Shown here piece by piece: positions 16,475-24,323 of a stretch of DNA of 55,336 nt (the stretch's first letter is position 1; every line of letters starts with the position of its first letter). This stretch comes from Tabrizicola sp. (GTDB lineage: Bacteria; Pseudomonadota; Alphaproteobacteria; Rhodobacterales; Rhodobacteraceae), in assembly GCA_025458105.1 (NCBI GenBank), contig JALOTD010000026.1:1-55336 (forward strand). Reading direction: 5' to 3'. The notes under the pieces were generated by a model that was not told where the DNA came from, did no database searches, and worked only from the letters and a program-made list of their open reading frames with translations. Position numbers and translations under genes: made by a program.

Positions 16475-17274
16475 GGAGGGGCCGCAAAGAAGGGGCGCAA
16501 GATCGCGGTCAGGTTTGCGAAACTCTGCAGATTCTCGGCGATCGCCTCGCGCAAAGGAAAAAGCGTGACAAGTAGAAGGGCAAGCAGCGCCAGGGTTTTG
16601 TAAAGCTCGGAATACTCAGAAAGATCGATGTGTGAGCCAAGTCGGGTGCCCACGCCAACCGTTGCGTCAATCAGCACGAACACCAGAAGAAATGGCGCGA
16701 CGATCACAAAACCCGCCTTGAAGACCAAGGTCAGCAACGTCAGAAGGGCGGCCCCCGATTCTGGGCCCATCTGCGGCATCGGGGCCAGGACTGGCCAACT
16801 GGCATAGCTTTCGAACATCGCCCCGATCAACAGTCGAAAACCACCCTCATAGGCCAGTAAGCCGATTGCGATCAGGACAAATATCCGGGAGGTCGGGGTG
16901 GCCCCAAAACCTGATTCTTGATCTTGCTCTTGCAAAAGCCCGGCCAGAACGCCTCCGGCCATGTCGGCAATCCAGATCGGGAGGGATGCAATCAGGCCGA
17001 GCAACACGCCCAGCACGACTTCTTTCGCCATCAGCAGGATAAAATCCACAGCGGTCATCGATGCCAAAACGGGTTCCTGAGTTGTAAAGAGCACCACCGT
17101 CATTGGCAGGCCAAACCCGATGGCGATGGAATTGCGGGCAATGCCGTTGGACACATGGGCCCAGACGAACGGCGCAAAGACTGATGCAAAGGCAAACCAG
17201 CGGGCAAAGCCAAGACCGAAGGCCATCAGCAGGACCTGAGATTGATCCACGATCGCGACGCCAACCTGATCCAT
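16471..17274 (-). CDS. sctT: T3SS export apparatus protein SctT
   Basis: FliR/YscT-family inner-membrane protein (267 aa), part of the SctRST core that nucleates the export channel. Several hydrophobic segments are seen, with family-typical ASVFAPFVWA, LQEQDQESGFGATPTSRIF and a C-terminal LYKTLALLALLLVTLF. It lies between sctS (12 bp away) and sctU (4-bp overlap), the standard R-S-T-U order. Confidence 0.93.
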   Translation of the reverse strand: MDQVGVAIVDQSQVLLMAFGLGFARWFAFASVFAPFVWAHVSNGIARNSIAIGFGLPMTVVLFTTQEPVLASMTAVDFILLMAKEVVLGVLLGLIASLPIWIADMAGGVLAGLLQEQDQESGFGATPTSRIFVLIAIGLLAYEGGFRLLIGAMFESYASWPVLAPMPQMGPESGAALLTLLTLVFKAGFVIVAPFLLVFVLIDATVGVGTRLGSHIDLSEYSELYKTLALLALLLVTLFPLREAIAENLQSFANLTAILRPFFAAPP

Positions 17275-17286
17275 GGCGTGCCTCTT

Positions 17287-17538
17287 TCAACCGTCGTGCC
17301 AGAAGGTATCGAAGATTTCTTCCGACCGCGCCAGCAGCGGGGCGGCCAGCAAAGCGCCGCCAATAATCATGGTTAACGCTATTGCGGCGACCTTGATCAG
17401 CTGCGGCAAGGTCTGGTCCTGAATCTGTGTCAGGGCCTGGACAAGAGAGACCGTCACACCCAAAGCCGCAGCAATTGCAAGTGGGACGCCAGCAAGCAAG
17501 GCCACGGCCACCACGAATTGTTCCAGAATGTGGATCAT
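17287..17538 (-). CDS. sctS: T3SS export apparatus protein SctS
   Basis: An 83-aa FliQ/YscS-family protein with two membrane helices (FVVAVALLAGVPLAIAAALG and IALTMIIGGALLAAPLL). The diagnostic VSLVQALTQIQDQTLPQLIK stands between them. It is part of the SctRST export gate entrance. It sits 12 bp from both sctR and sctT. Confidence 0.95.
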   Translation of the reverse strand: MIHILEQFVVAVALLAGVPLAIAAALGVTVSLVQALTQIQDQTLPQLIKVAAIALTMIIGGALLAAPLLARSEEIFDTFWHDG

Positions 17539-17550
17539 GTCGATCCCTGC

Positions 17551-18201
17551 CTAAACATAGGTCAGTACCAGACCGTGAACGAGCTTTGTCCAGCCATCCA
17601 GCGCAACAAACAGCAATAACTTGAAAGGCACGGCCACGATCGTGGGCGATACCTGCATCATACCCATCGCCATTAGGATCGTGGTGATGACCAGATCGAC
17701 CGCAAGGAAAGGCAGATACAAGAGAAATCCCATCTTGAACGCCCGTGTCAGCTCGGACAACAAAAAGGCGGGTGTAAGGACCGTCAGGCTTGACGCTGCA
17801 TCCGGAGGCGGGGCAACTCCTTGCCAAAGCTGTGCCTGGATCTCGACAAAGAAGGCTAGGTCTTCTGGTTCGGTGTTTCGCTCTAGGAATCCGCGGAACG
17901 GCCCGGCGACAGCCATGGCAGCAGCAGAGAAGTCGTCGATGGTCTCGTATGTAACGTCCAGCCGCATCACGTTCTGGTAGGCCTGATCGGCAATCGGCTG
18001 CATGATGAAGACCGTCAGGGCCAGGGCGATCGCATAGACTACGATGTTCGGAGGCGTCTGTTGGATCCCTAAGGCGTTACGCAGGATCATCAGGACGATT
18101 GCGATTTTTACGAAGGACGTGGCCACAAGTAGGACGAAAGGCACGGCAGCCATTCCGCCGAACAGAACGAGAAACGGAAAGAAATCGCCCTGTTCAAGCA
18201 T
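17551..18201 (-). CDS. sctR: T3SS export apparatus protein SctR
   Basis: FliP/YscR-family membrane protein (216 aa from ATG 18201). It has the signature TSFVKIAIVLMILRNALGIQ, the luminal loop, and then FLLSELTRAFKMGFLLYLPF and MGMMQVSPTIVAVPFKLLLF. Five SctR copies form the core of the export channel. The frame is open 30 bp further upstream, but that extension (Cys/Arg-rich) lies inside sctQ and lacks family character. The chosen ATG overlaps the sctQ end by 8 bases. Confidence 0.94.
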   Translation of the reverse strand: MLEQGDFFPFLVLFGGMAAVPFVLLVATSFVKIAIVLMILRNALGIQQTPPNIVVYAIALALTVFIMQPIADQAYQNVMRLDVTYETIDDFSAAAMAVAGPFRGFLERNTEPEDLAFFVEIQAQLWQGVAPPPDAASSLTVLTPAFLLSELTRAFKMGFLLYLPFLAVDLVITTILMAMGMMQVSPTIVAVPFKLLLFVALDGWTKLVHGLVLTYV

Positions 18202-18481
18202 CGGTCGACTGCAGCGACACGATCTGCACACCCAGCCTGTCTCGAATCTGGACCAGTCTCGCCGAGCCGATCACGGTGCCATTCACTCTGATCCGCGCCT
18301 GATCGTCGGCCAGAAGGCCGATCTCAAAGACCGTTCCCACACTCATCTGACCCAGCTCGGCCAGGGTCATGCTCCGTTGCCCGAGATCGAAACTGACCAT
18401 CAGCGCCACGTCTTCGAGATTGCGAAGACTGGCAGGTTGCAGGGCCTTGTCGGTCGGTGGAGACAGCTCCATCTGTGCCAT
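18194..18481 (-). other. Possible internal translation product SctQ-C (95 aa)
   Basis: Internal ATG 18481 of sctQ, with AGAGAGG about 9 bases upstream, would give MAQMELSPPTDKALQ plus the C-terminal SPOA domain. Such a short form is known from Yersinia, Salmonella and Shigella, where it binds full-length SctQ. Here it is a prediction from the ribosome binding site and domain border. Confidence 0.5.
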
Positions 18482-19291
18482 TGATGAAATCCTCTCTTGG
18501 TTCGGGGAAAGCGGTCGCCGAAAGTGCGACAGTACGACGAATGCATTGCCGTCAGGGCGAACCTTCGCCACGGCTCCGCCAGCGATGCACAGAAGTGCGT
18601 CCAGCGGAGCTTTTCCGACGGCTAGGACGATCACATCTCCAACACGCCATTCCGCCAACTCCGCCACTGTGATCCACATTGCCCCGGCCGCAAGAAAGAC
18701 CGGAATCTGCGTTGATGCGGCGATTGAGCTGGCAGCGGTGTTGCGCCGGTCGGGCAACAACTTTTCAAGTTCTGCAAACGACAGGTCCAAAAAGGCGGTA
18801 ATCTCTTCGCCCCGGCCATAGCGCATCTGGACCGGAAGCCCGGATACATCTTCTCCGACGACCTCTCGGACACCTTTCAACGCTACGGGCAATCCGGTCG
18901 CCGTCTCAAAGGCGCCGATCATCGGGCCAAAGAGATGTTCCAGGACCATTGCATGAACGAAAGGATCGATCTTCGGGTCGTCGATCCGTATTCCCGCCTC
19001 GGAAAGCATGTCCGGCACGGCGGTTTTTGGCATGCTGACGCAAAAGCTTGTCTTGCCAATCTTTCCGCGGGCCGAAAGGTGGTCCCCTTTCGCAACGGCG
19101 TGGAGCTTGCCTGGTCGCAACTCGCAGGCACCAAACAGTGTTTCCACATCCAGCGCGCCAGCTGCCCCAAACCAACGCGGAGCGACCCTGGCAGTTTCCT
19201 GCGTAACGACGGGTAGGGCGCCGTCAATCCGCTTGGCCCGGCCCTTGCCGCTATAGATCTGCAAGGGCTCACTTTCTTCCAGCGCCAGCAT
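18194..19291 (-). CDS. sctQ: T3SS cytoplasmic ring protein SctQ
   Basis: Sorting-platform (C-ring) component (365 aa). It has a divergent N-terminal domain, a first SPOA domain (MWITVAELAEWRVGDVIVLA) and a C-terminal SPOA domain (VALMVSFDLGQRSMTLAELG to VQIRDRLGVQIVSL), as in full-length YscQ/SpaO. The start at 19291 has GGAGGAAG just upstream and overlaps the sctO end by 23 bases; a longer frame to 19381 is rejected. An internal ATG at 18481 (Met271) has AGAGAGGA nine bases upstream, so a separate C-terminal product may be made, as in several T3SS. Confidence 0.9.
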   Translation of the reverse strand: MLALEESEPLQIYSGKGRAKRIDGALPVVTQETARVAPRWFGAAGALDVETLFGACELRPGKLHAVAKGDHLSARGKIGKTSFCVSMPKTAVPDMLSEAGIRIDDPKIDPFVHAMVLEHLFGPMIGAFETATGLPVALKGVREVVGEDVSGLPVQMRYGRGEEITAFLDLSFAELEKLLPDRRNTAASSIAASTQIPVFLAAGAMWITVAELAEWRVGDVIVLAVGKAPLDALLCIAGGAVAKVRPDGNAFVVLSHFRRPLSPNQERISSMAQMELSPPTDKALQPASLRNLEDVALMVSFDLGQRSMTLAELGQMSVGTVFEIGLLADDQARIRVNGTVIGSARLVQIRDRLGVQIVSLQSTDA

Positions 19292-19730
19292 CTTCTTCCT
19301 CCCGTCTGGTTGTCGCGCGCCGCAGGTTGCGGGCTTCCGCGCGGCGCATGACCGCCAGCATTTCCGTGGTCTTTTCCTCAAACCTGTTGGCCCGCCGCGC
19401 CCGCGCGGCCATTTCTTCGACCAAACGCACGGATGTCTCTACCGCCTCGGCCGCCATTTGGCGGACTTCAGCTTCACGTTCCAATGTGGTTGCATGGTCC
19501 TCGGTCAGAGCGGAAAACCGGAAGATGTCGCGCACTGCGCCTACTTGCCGGCTCATCTCCGCCAAGACTTCCTGACGTTCCGTGGCCGCCAAGGCCGTCC
19601 GTTGCGCGGTGTCGGTCTGATCGGACCTTGCGGCGTTTTCTGCGGCAACCGCATCGGCAAGCCTGCGCCGCGCGCGTTCGGCCTGCAGATGCCTCAGCCT
19701 AAGCAAACCTGACAGATGACCAACACTCAT
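19269..19730 (-). CDS. sctO: T3SS ATPase stalk protein SctO
   Basis: A 153-aa, almost wholly helical protein with a long coiled-coil hairpin (RLRHLQAERARRRLADAVAA; later EEMAARARRANRFEEKTTEM). It lies right after the ATPase gene, where FliJ/YscO-like stalks sit. Sequence conservation in this family is low, so the call rests on position, size and predicted coiled coil. The ATG overlaps the sctN stop (ATGA). Confidence 0.82.
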   Translation of the reverse strand: MSVGHLSGLLRLRHLQAERARRRLADAVAAENAARSDQTDTAQRTALAATERQEVLAEMSRQVGAVRDIFRFSALTEDHATTLEREAEVRQMAAEAVETSVRLVEEMAARARRANRFEEKTTEMLAVMRRAEARNLRRATTRREEEDAGAGRK

Positions 19731-21046
19731 GACGCCACACTCGTCAGTCGTTGCAAGGTAGTGTCCAACGGGGATGCGTCCCGGCCTTGCCGTAGGAACG
19801 CGTTGATTGCATCCTTGCGGCTTAACGCACGGTCAACATCAGGATCAGAGCCGTGGTCGTATTCCCCGACACGAACAAGGAATTCCACGTCCTCCAGCTT
19901 TGCCAGCATGGTCGAAACGGCGCTTGCGGCATTTGCCTGGGGTCCCGTCGCCAGGGCCCCGAACAACCGGCTCTTCGACCGCAGGATGTCGATCGCTGGA
20001 TAATGAGCCGCATGCGCCAGCTTTTCATCCAGATAGATATGCCCATCCAGAAGACTTTGCACTTCCTCGCGGATCGGGTCGTCCTCGCGGTCCCCTTCCA
20101 GAAGGACGGTGTAAATCCCAGTAATCGAGCCCTGATCCGTACCACCTGCGCGCTCGAAGAGGCGTGGCAGTTCGACGAAGACGTTTGACGTAAAGCCGCG
20201 TCTGGCAGCCGGCAGCCCCGCAGCTAGACCAACTTCTCGCAGGGCTCGGGCAAACCGCGTCACGCTGTCCAGAAGGAGCAGAACCTTCCGTCCCTGAGCG
20301 CGAAAGTGTTCCGCTATGGCTGTCGCCGTATGACAGGCGGTCAGACGCAGGCCTGCCCATTGATCCGAGGTCGCGACCACGACAACGCAGTTCCGGCGCC
20401 GTTGCGGCGGCAGTTGGCGGTCAAGGAACTCACGCACCTCGCGGCCGCGTTCGCCCACCAGCCCAAGGACGACGACATCCGCTTCAGCCTGTCCTGCAAT
20501 CTGGGCCAGAAGCGAAGATTTCCCGGCGCCCGGAGGTCCGAACAGGGCGACGCGCTGGCCATGGCCAATGGTCAGAAGGCCATCGATTGCCCGAATACCT
20601 GTCGGCATGGGCTGAGTAATCAGCGGGCGCCCAAAGGGGTCGGGCGGGAGGGCAACGACGGGGCATAGCCGGGTATCTGCAACCGGCCCCAGTCCGTCGA
20701 TTGGTGCCCCGAGCGCATCGACGACGCGACCAAGCAACGCGTTGGAGATCGGCACGCTCAGCGGCTGACCGGTCGGTACAACCCGGCACGCCATTGACAG
20801 GCCACTGGTCGAACCAAGCACACTCAGGACCGCTTCGCCCCCTTCGAAACCGACCACTTCGGCAAGAACAGGTGCCAGGCCCGGCTGTTCAAGCCGGCAG
20901 ATGTCGCCCAATTTCGAGACGATCAGGTTTGTCCTGGCAAGAGGGCCAATGATGCGGGTCAATTGGCCGTGAACCTGCAGACCGCCAAAGGCTGCGACGT
21001 TGGCACGCAATCCGGAAAGCTTTGCCTGGTGCGCTGCCTCAATCAT
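19727..21046 (-). CDS. sctN: T3SS ATPase SctN
   Basis: Hexameric ATPase that detaches chaperones and unfolds substrates at the base of the injectisome (439 aa). It has Walker A GPPGAGKSSLL near residue 170, the stretch VVLGLVGERGREVREF, Walker B VLLLLDSVTRFARALRE near 254, and the T3SS/flagellar ATPase segment AGGTDQGSITGIYTVLLEGD. The N-terminal beta-barrel domain is complete. The start overlaps the sctL stop. Catalytic motifs are intact, so the system keeps its energy source. Confidence 0.96.
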   Translation of the reverse strand: MIEAAHQAKLSGLRANVAAFGGLQVHGQLTRIIGPLARTNLIVSKLGDICRLEQPGLAPVLAEVVGFEGGEAVLSVLGSTSGLSMACRVVPTGQPLSVPISNALLGRVVDALGAPIDGLGPVADTRLCPVVALPPDPFGRPLITQPMPTGIRAIDGLLTIGHGQRVALFGPPGAGKSSLLAQIAGQAEADVVVLGLVGERGREVREFLDRQLPPQRRRNCVVVVATSDQWAGLRLTACHTATAIAEHFRAQGRKVLLLLDSVTRFARALREVGLAAGLPAARRGFTSNVFVELPRLFERAGGTDQGSITGIYTVLLEGDREDDPIREEVQSLLDGHIYLDEKLAHAAHYPAIDILRSKSRLFGALATGPQANAASAVSTMLAKLEDVEFLVRVGEYDHGSDPDVDRALSRKDAINAFLRQGRDASPLDTTLQRLTSVAS

Positions 21047-21672
21047 GCGGCACCTCGGTCGGGATAGACAGCTTCGCTGGACTTTTCGATAGCGGAGGAG
21101 AGGGCAGAGAGCTGTGCGCTTCGGCCGAGATCGATCATTCCGTGTGATGTTTCCAGGACCGCCTCGCTGGGGCCCAGAGCCGCATCTTCGGCGACGTCGA
21201 CAGGCAGGTCGGCCAAGGCTTTCAGATCACAAGCCGCCACCCTCAGGCGGCTGGCCGTGATCTGCGGGTTGCTGCGCAGGAAATGCAGGACAGCTGCACG
21301 CACCATGGGGGCGAGGCCGATGTCGCCGACAAGCCTTTCGAACGCGGCCAGCACGATCCCATCCAGTTGCGCGGCAATCTCTGCGAGTTCCCGGGTCAGC
21401 TGTGCATCCAGCTCTTTGCGCAGGGCAACCTGCTGTTCGGCCAGCACCTTTTCGGCGTGGGTTCGCGCTGCTTCTGCGTCACGTTCGGCCCGAAGGACAA
21501 TCTCGCCAGCCTCCTTCCTTGCAGCAGCGATGATGCCGTCGGCCTCGACCTTGGCCGCCGTAAGCATCGCCTCTGCGCGCACCTTGGCCTTCTGCAGGGT
21601 CGCAGCATCCGACAGTGCGCTTTGAGCAAGCTTGCCGGTCAGACGTTGATCGGGGCTGTAGACCTCAATCAT
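21043..21672 (-). CDS. sctL: T3SS ATPase regulator SctL
   Basis: A 209-aa FliH/YscL-like protein. The N-terminal half is a long charged Ala-rich coiled coil (AEADGI-type: KVEADGIIAAARKEAGEIVLRAERDA). The C-terminal globular part has VRAAVLHFLRSNPQITASRL. It links the ATPase to SctQ and SctK in the sorting platform. Start ATG 21672 lies inside the end of sctK (8-base overlap). Confidence 0.9.
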   Translation of the reverse strand: MIEVYSPDQRLTGKLAQSALSDAATLQKAKVRAEAMLTAAKVEADGIIAAARKEAGEIVLRAERDAEAARTHAEKVLAEQQVALRKELDAQLTRELAEIAAQLDGIVLAAFERLVGDIGLAPMVRAAVLHFLRSNPQITASRLRVAACDLKALADLPVDVAEDAALGPSEAVLETSHGMIDLGRSAQLSALSSAIEKSSEAVYPDRGAA

Positions 21673-22306
21673 CAAAGCCTCCGTCCGGTACGACCTCCGC
21701 CAGCCCTGGATCGAACGCTGTGGCTTGAGCGGGGGCTGTTTCGTTGACTGCCGCGGCCGCTACGGCTTGTGCACAGAGTTCGGCCGACACAGGGGGCTCT
21801 GGCAGGTCAGCCGAAAGGTCGACGGGGCAGAGATATGCCAGATCTGCGGCCAGCTCCGGGTCGAAGGCGGCCCACCATCCGGCGATCAGGCCCTTTCCCT
21901 CAGTCAGCAAATCATCTGGGCCGGAAACAGGTCTGGAGGCACGGAGTCCGACTGCCTCCGGCAGGGTGTGCAGTGCCTTCAAGCCACGCTTGATCTCGTC
22001 CAGGGTAACCCAAGCAGGGATAGATTTGCCCCCGCTTGTTGCCAGGCTCGTCCCCCATGCTGACGCATGCCGCAAAACGCCCAACTGCCGAAAGATCACG
22101 GCAGCAGGCTCATTGTTGAACCACTGCAGGACGTTACGGATACCGTCGCCCAGTTCGTCCAGATTCGGCAGTTCCCGGCCCCGTGTGGCAATGAGTTGCA
22201 ACCGTTTCTGCAACCGTTGATCTGCAAGTAGATCTTGCAGCATGGCCTTTCCGGCCGAACCCCGCGCCCAGGTTGCAAGATGCCAGTCGGGATGCACGGA
22301 CATCAT
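21665..22306 (-). CDS. sctK: T3SS sorting platform protein SctK
   Basis: A 213-aa soluble protein without an enzymatic motif, placed between sctJ and sctL, where YscK/NolU proteins are found. It begins MMSVHPDWHLATWA and has the central GVLRHASAWGTSLA segment. SctK connects the sorting platform to SctD. The family is poorly conserved; the call relies on position and length. The start overlaps the sctJ stop. Confidence 0.78.
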   Translation of the reverse strand: MMSVHPDWHLATWARGSAGKAMLQDLLADQRLQKRLQLIATRGRELPNLDELGDGIRNVLQWFNNEPAAVIFRQLGVLRHASAWGTSLATSGGKSIPAWVTLDEIKRGLKALHTLPEAVGLRASRPVSGPDDLLTEGKGLIAGWWAAFDPELAADLAYLCPVDLSADLPEPPVSAELCAQAVAAAAVNETAPAQATAFDPGLAEVVPDGGFDD

Positions 22307-22926
22307 CGGCCTGCCACCATTGCCGAAAAGTCAGACCTGAAGGCCGCGATGGTGATGTTCTCGTAGTCCAGCCCCTCAATGCTCGACGCTACAGCGGTTT
22401 TGATTGTCGGCGTCGCTGCCTCAAGATCAAAGCGGTCCAGATAGTAGATGAAAATGGCGGCCCGCGCCGGGGCCACTTCTTGGGTGATGCGGTTGGGATC
22501 GGGAATCACGACATGAACGCGCGCCTCGACAACACCGTCGATCCGGCTGATGCTTTCCGACAGCTCTTGTGTGATGGCAAAGGTGTAGCGCGCTTTCTGT
22601 TCGAACGGTGTCGAGACCAGCCCTTCGCCCGTAAAGACGGCCCCCATGTCCTCGAAGACCGATCTCGGCAGTCCACGCTCTTTCAGCAGAATGATCGCCT
22701 TCGCCAGATGATCGCGTTCCACCGCAATCGTGTAGGTCCCGCTTGCCGCGTCGAAAACCCGGTCTGCGGTTACATTGTTTTCTGCCAGAACGGCAAAGAT
22801 CTCGTTGGCATCCCGCTCTGACAGGTTTGTGTTCAGATCTTCCTTGCACCCCGCCAGGAAGAACGCAGCGGCCATTAACGCAATACCCTGCATCCGAAAC
22901 GAGGCTGTGTGCATGCGGCTGGTCAT
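22303..22926 (-). CDS. sctJ: T3SS inner-membrane ring lipoprotein SctJ
   Basis: YscJ/FliF-type ring lipoprotein (207 aa). Its signal peptide ends in the lipobox LAGC, giving acylated Cys27. The ring-building domains follow with L-SERDANEIFAVLAENNV, TPFEQKARYTFAITQELSES and IDGVVEARVHVVIPDP. No C-terminal membrane helix is seen: the protein stops after ITIAAFRSDFSAMVAGR, as in short EscJ-like members rather than YscJ. The ATG at 22926 overlaps the sctI stop (TGATG). Confidence in family is high. Confidence 0.93.
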   Translation of the reverse strand: MTSRMHTASFRMQGIALMAAAFFLAGCKEDLNTNLSERDANEIFAVLAENNVTADRVFDAASGTYTIAVERDHLAKAIILLKERGLPRSVFEDMGAVFTGEGLVSTPFEQKARYTFAITQELSESISRIDGVVEARVHVVIPDPNRITQEVAPARAAIFIYYLDRFDLEAATPTIKTAVASSIEGLDYENITIAAFRSDFSAMVAGR

Positions 22927-23297
22927 CACTGCGCCTGAATGAACATCTTGATGGACTTGTCGGTCTTTTGGAGCGAAGCGCTGCCCAGCTCGAAGCTCAC
23001 CATCCGCCAGGTCATCTGGCTGAGAAGCTCAAATGACTGCAGCGTCTGCGCGGCTTCTGTGACCTTCTGGCTTTCCGCCGGCCCGGGCCGTAAGGCGGTC
23101 CGGGCTTCGGCTACGGGGTCATGGGTTGCGGGGCCATTCAGCTTGCCCATGTCACTTACGTTTTTCAGGCTTTCCCCCCGTAAGTACGAGAGCGATGTCC
23201 TGGCGCTATCCGCAAGCGAGGTCACAGGCGGGTTGGCCGCCAGCTCGCTGATTGGGATCGCCGCTTGGGCAGTCGTGGGATCTGTGACAATAGCCAT
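22926..23297 (-). CDS. sctI: T3SS inner rod protein SctI
   Basis: A 123-aa small secreted subunit in the NolB/YscI position. The N-terminus is Thr/Pro/Ala-rich (MAIVTDPTTAQAAIPISELA). The C-terminal helix region (QSFELLSQMTWRMVSFELGSASLQKTDKSI) matches the inner rod/adapter family, which connects the export gate to the needle. It is followed by sctJ with overlapping codons, the usual I-J pair. Family sequence is variable, so the name rests on motif plus position. Confidence 0.82.
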   Translation of the reverse strand: MAIVTDPTTAQAAIPISELAANPPVTSLADSARTSLSYLRGESLKNVSDMGKLNGPATHDPVAEARTALRPGPAESQKVTEAAQTLQSFELLSQMTWRMVSFELGSASLQKTDKSIKMFIQAQ

Positions 23298-23302
23298 CGG
23301 CC

Positions 23303-23491
23303 TTACTCTTCCTCTGCCTCGACCGACTGGGCTATGCTGATGTTAGACTGGCCCATCTGATAAATCGTTTTCCCTTGCTCAAAAATTGCCTGGCTCACGG
23401 CATTTTTGAACAAGTCGTCCGCTGTTGGCGTGGTCTCGCTCGCTGTTGGCGTGGTCGTTGTGGGCCTCGCGTTCGGGTCGACTGTTGTCAT
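23303..23491 (-). CDS. 62-aa small T3SS protein, possible extracellular subunit
   Basis: The protein has a Thr-rich N-terminus (VDPNARPTTTTPTASETTPT), then a short helix LFKNAVSQAIFEQGKTIYQM, and ends in acidic EAEEE. A strong AAGGAG stands 8 bases before the ATG, so it is very likely translated. Its place just before sctI is where small needle or accessory genes can sit. It is shorter than most SctF needles (about 80 aa) and has no clear SctF signature. It could be a needle subunit, a needle co-chaperone or a secreted accessory protein. Confidence 0.72.
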   Translation of the reverse strand: MTTVDPNARPTTTTPTASETTPTADDLFKNAVSQAIFEQGKTIYQMGQSNISIAQSVEAEEE

Positions 23492-23514
23492 CTTTTTTTC
23501 TCCTTTTGTGGGTT

Positions 23515-24183
23515 TCAGTTTTCAGAAGTAGTCGTCTGGGTATCGGCTGAAGGCTCTGTCGGCTCCGGCGGTTGAATTGACACGATGGACCGTCGCGATC
23601 CCAACTCATCCACTGTCATCTGCCCGCCCCGGTTGACGACAATCCGGCTGCGCAGGGCACGGTCGGCCTTCAGGTCCGACAGTACGGTCTCGACCAGTGC
23701 GACAAAGCCAGCAGGACCAGACACAAGAACCGCCGTACCGTTCTGGTTTCCCGGGGCCAGCGGCAAAGCCGCCTCGGCACCAAGCGCTTCGACACCGGCA
23801 ATCAGGTCGGTCAGCGGAATGCCGTCCAACGGTAGCAGATAACGCAGAGAGTCAGCGGCCGGCGCGAAATGCAGTGTGTCGCCGATGCGATAGTGGTCGA
23901 GGCCAAAGTCACGGGCGAGCCAGGCTGTGAACTCTTCCGTCCGCGCCGTCAGCCGAACATCGACAACTTGCCCTGACAGCCCGTCTGGTATCACGACGGT
24001 TTGTCCGGTCTGTTCCGAATACCAGGTCAAGACAGCGGACAATGGCATCGCCACGATATGCATTTCTGGTACTGCCATTTCCGCCTGCGCGGTGCCGGAC
24101 AGGCACAGCACCAAAGCTGCAGCCTGCGCGATCTTGAAAGGGTGAGCGAGAGATTTATCCATGGGAGCAAGATAACGTTGCAT
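23515..24183 (-). CDS. Truncated T3SS secretin SctC, N0 and N1 domains only
   Basis: Signal peptide (IAQAAALVLCLSGTAQA, cleavage before E), then the secretin N0 fold (HIVAMPLSAVLTWYSEQTGQ to DHYRIGDTLHFAP) and an N1-like domain (LDGIPLTDLIAGVEALGAEA to GPAGFVALVETVLSDL). It ends in a Pro/Thr-rich tail. There is no secretin beta-barrel: the protein is about 222 aa instead of 500-700. This matches RhcC1, the N-terminal half of the split rhizobial secretin. A partner RhcC2 is not in the window. ATG 24183 is preferred (AGGA upstream); ATG 24162 is the alternative. Confidence 0.85.
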   Translation of the reverse strand: MQRYLAPMDKSLAHPFKIAQAAALVLCLSGTAQAEMAVPEMHIVAMPLSAVLTWYSEQTGQTVVIPDGLSGQVVDVRLTARTEEFTAWLARDFGLDHYRIGDTLHFAPAADSLRYLLPLDGIPLTDLIAGVEALGAEAALPLAPGNQNGTAVLVSGPAGFVALVETVLSDLKADRALRSRIVVNRGGQMTVDELGSRRSIVSIQPPEPTEPSADTQTTTSEN

Positions 24184-24266
24184 CTGTCCGGTCCTAGTCG
24201 GGCAAACCGCAAGCTTCCGTACTTCTACGCATGCCACCCAAGTCTATCCCGGCGTGAAGGTGGCGC

Positions 24267-24299
24267 AAAAAACAAGCACCCCTGCCTGCGCAAGGGTGC
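24267..24299 (-). terminator. Terminator/attenuator after the first small T3SS gene
   Basis: On the minus strand GCACCC (rev. of 24294-24299) and GGGTGC (rev. of 24276-24281) form a stem with a 12-nt loop, followed directly by TTGTTTTTT. It stands 25 bp behind the 61-aa gene and before the secretin gene. Partial read-through would give high expression of the small gene and lower expression of the rest. Confidence 0.75.
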
Positions 24300-24323
24300 C
24301 TGTGTAGACATGATGACAGCTGC

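Noticed and set aside
19292..19381. Longer start for SctQ
   Set aside because: The extension is Arg/Cys-rich, reads inside sctO, and a good GGAGG precedes ATG 19291.
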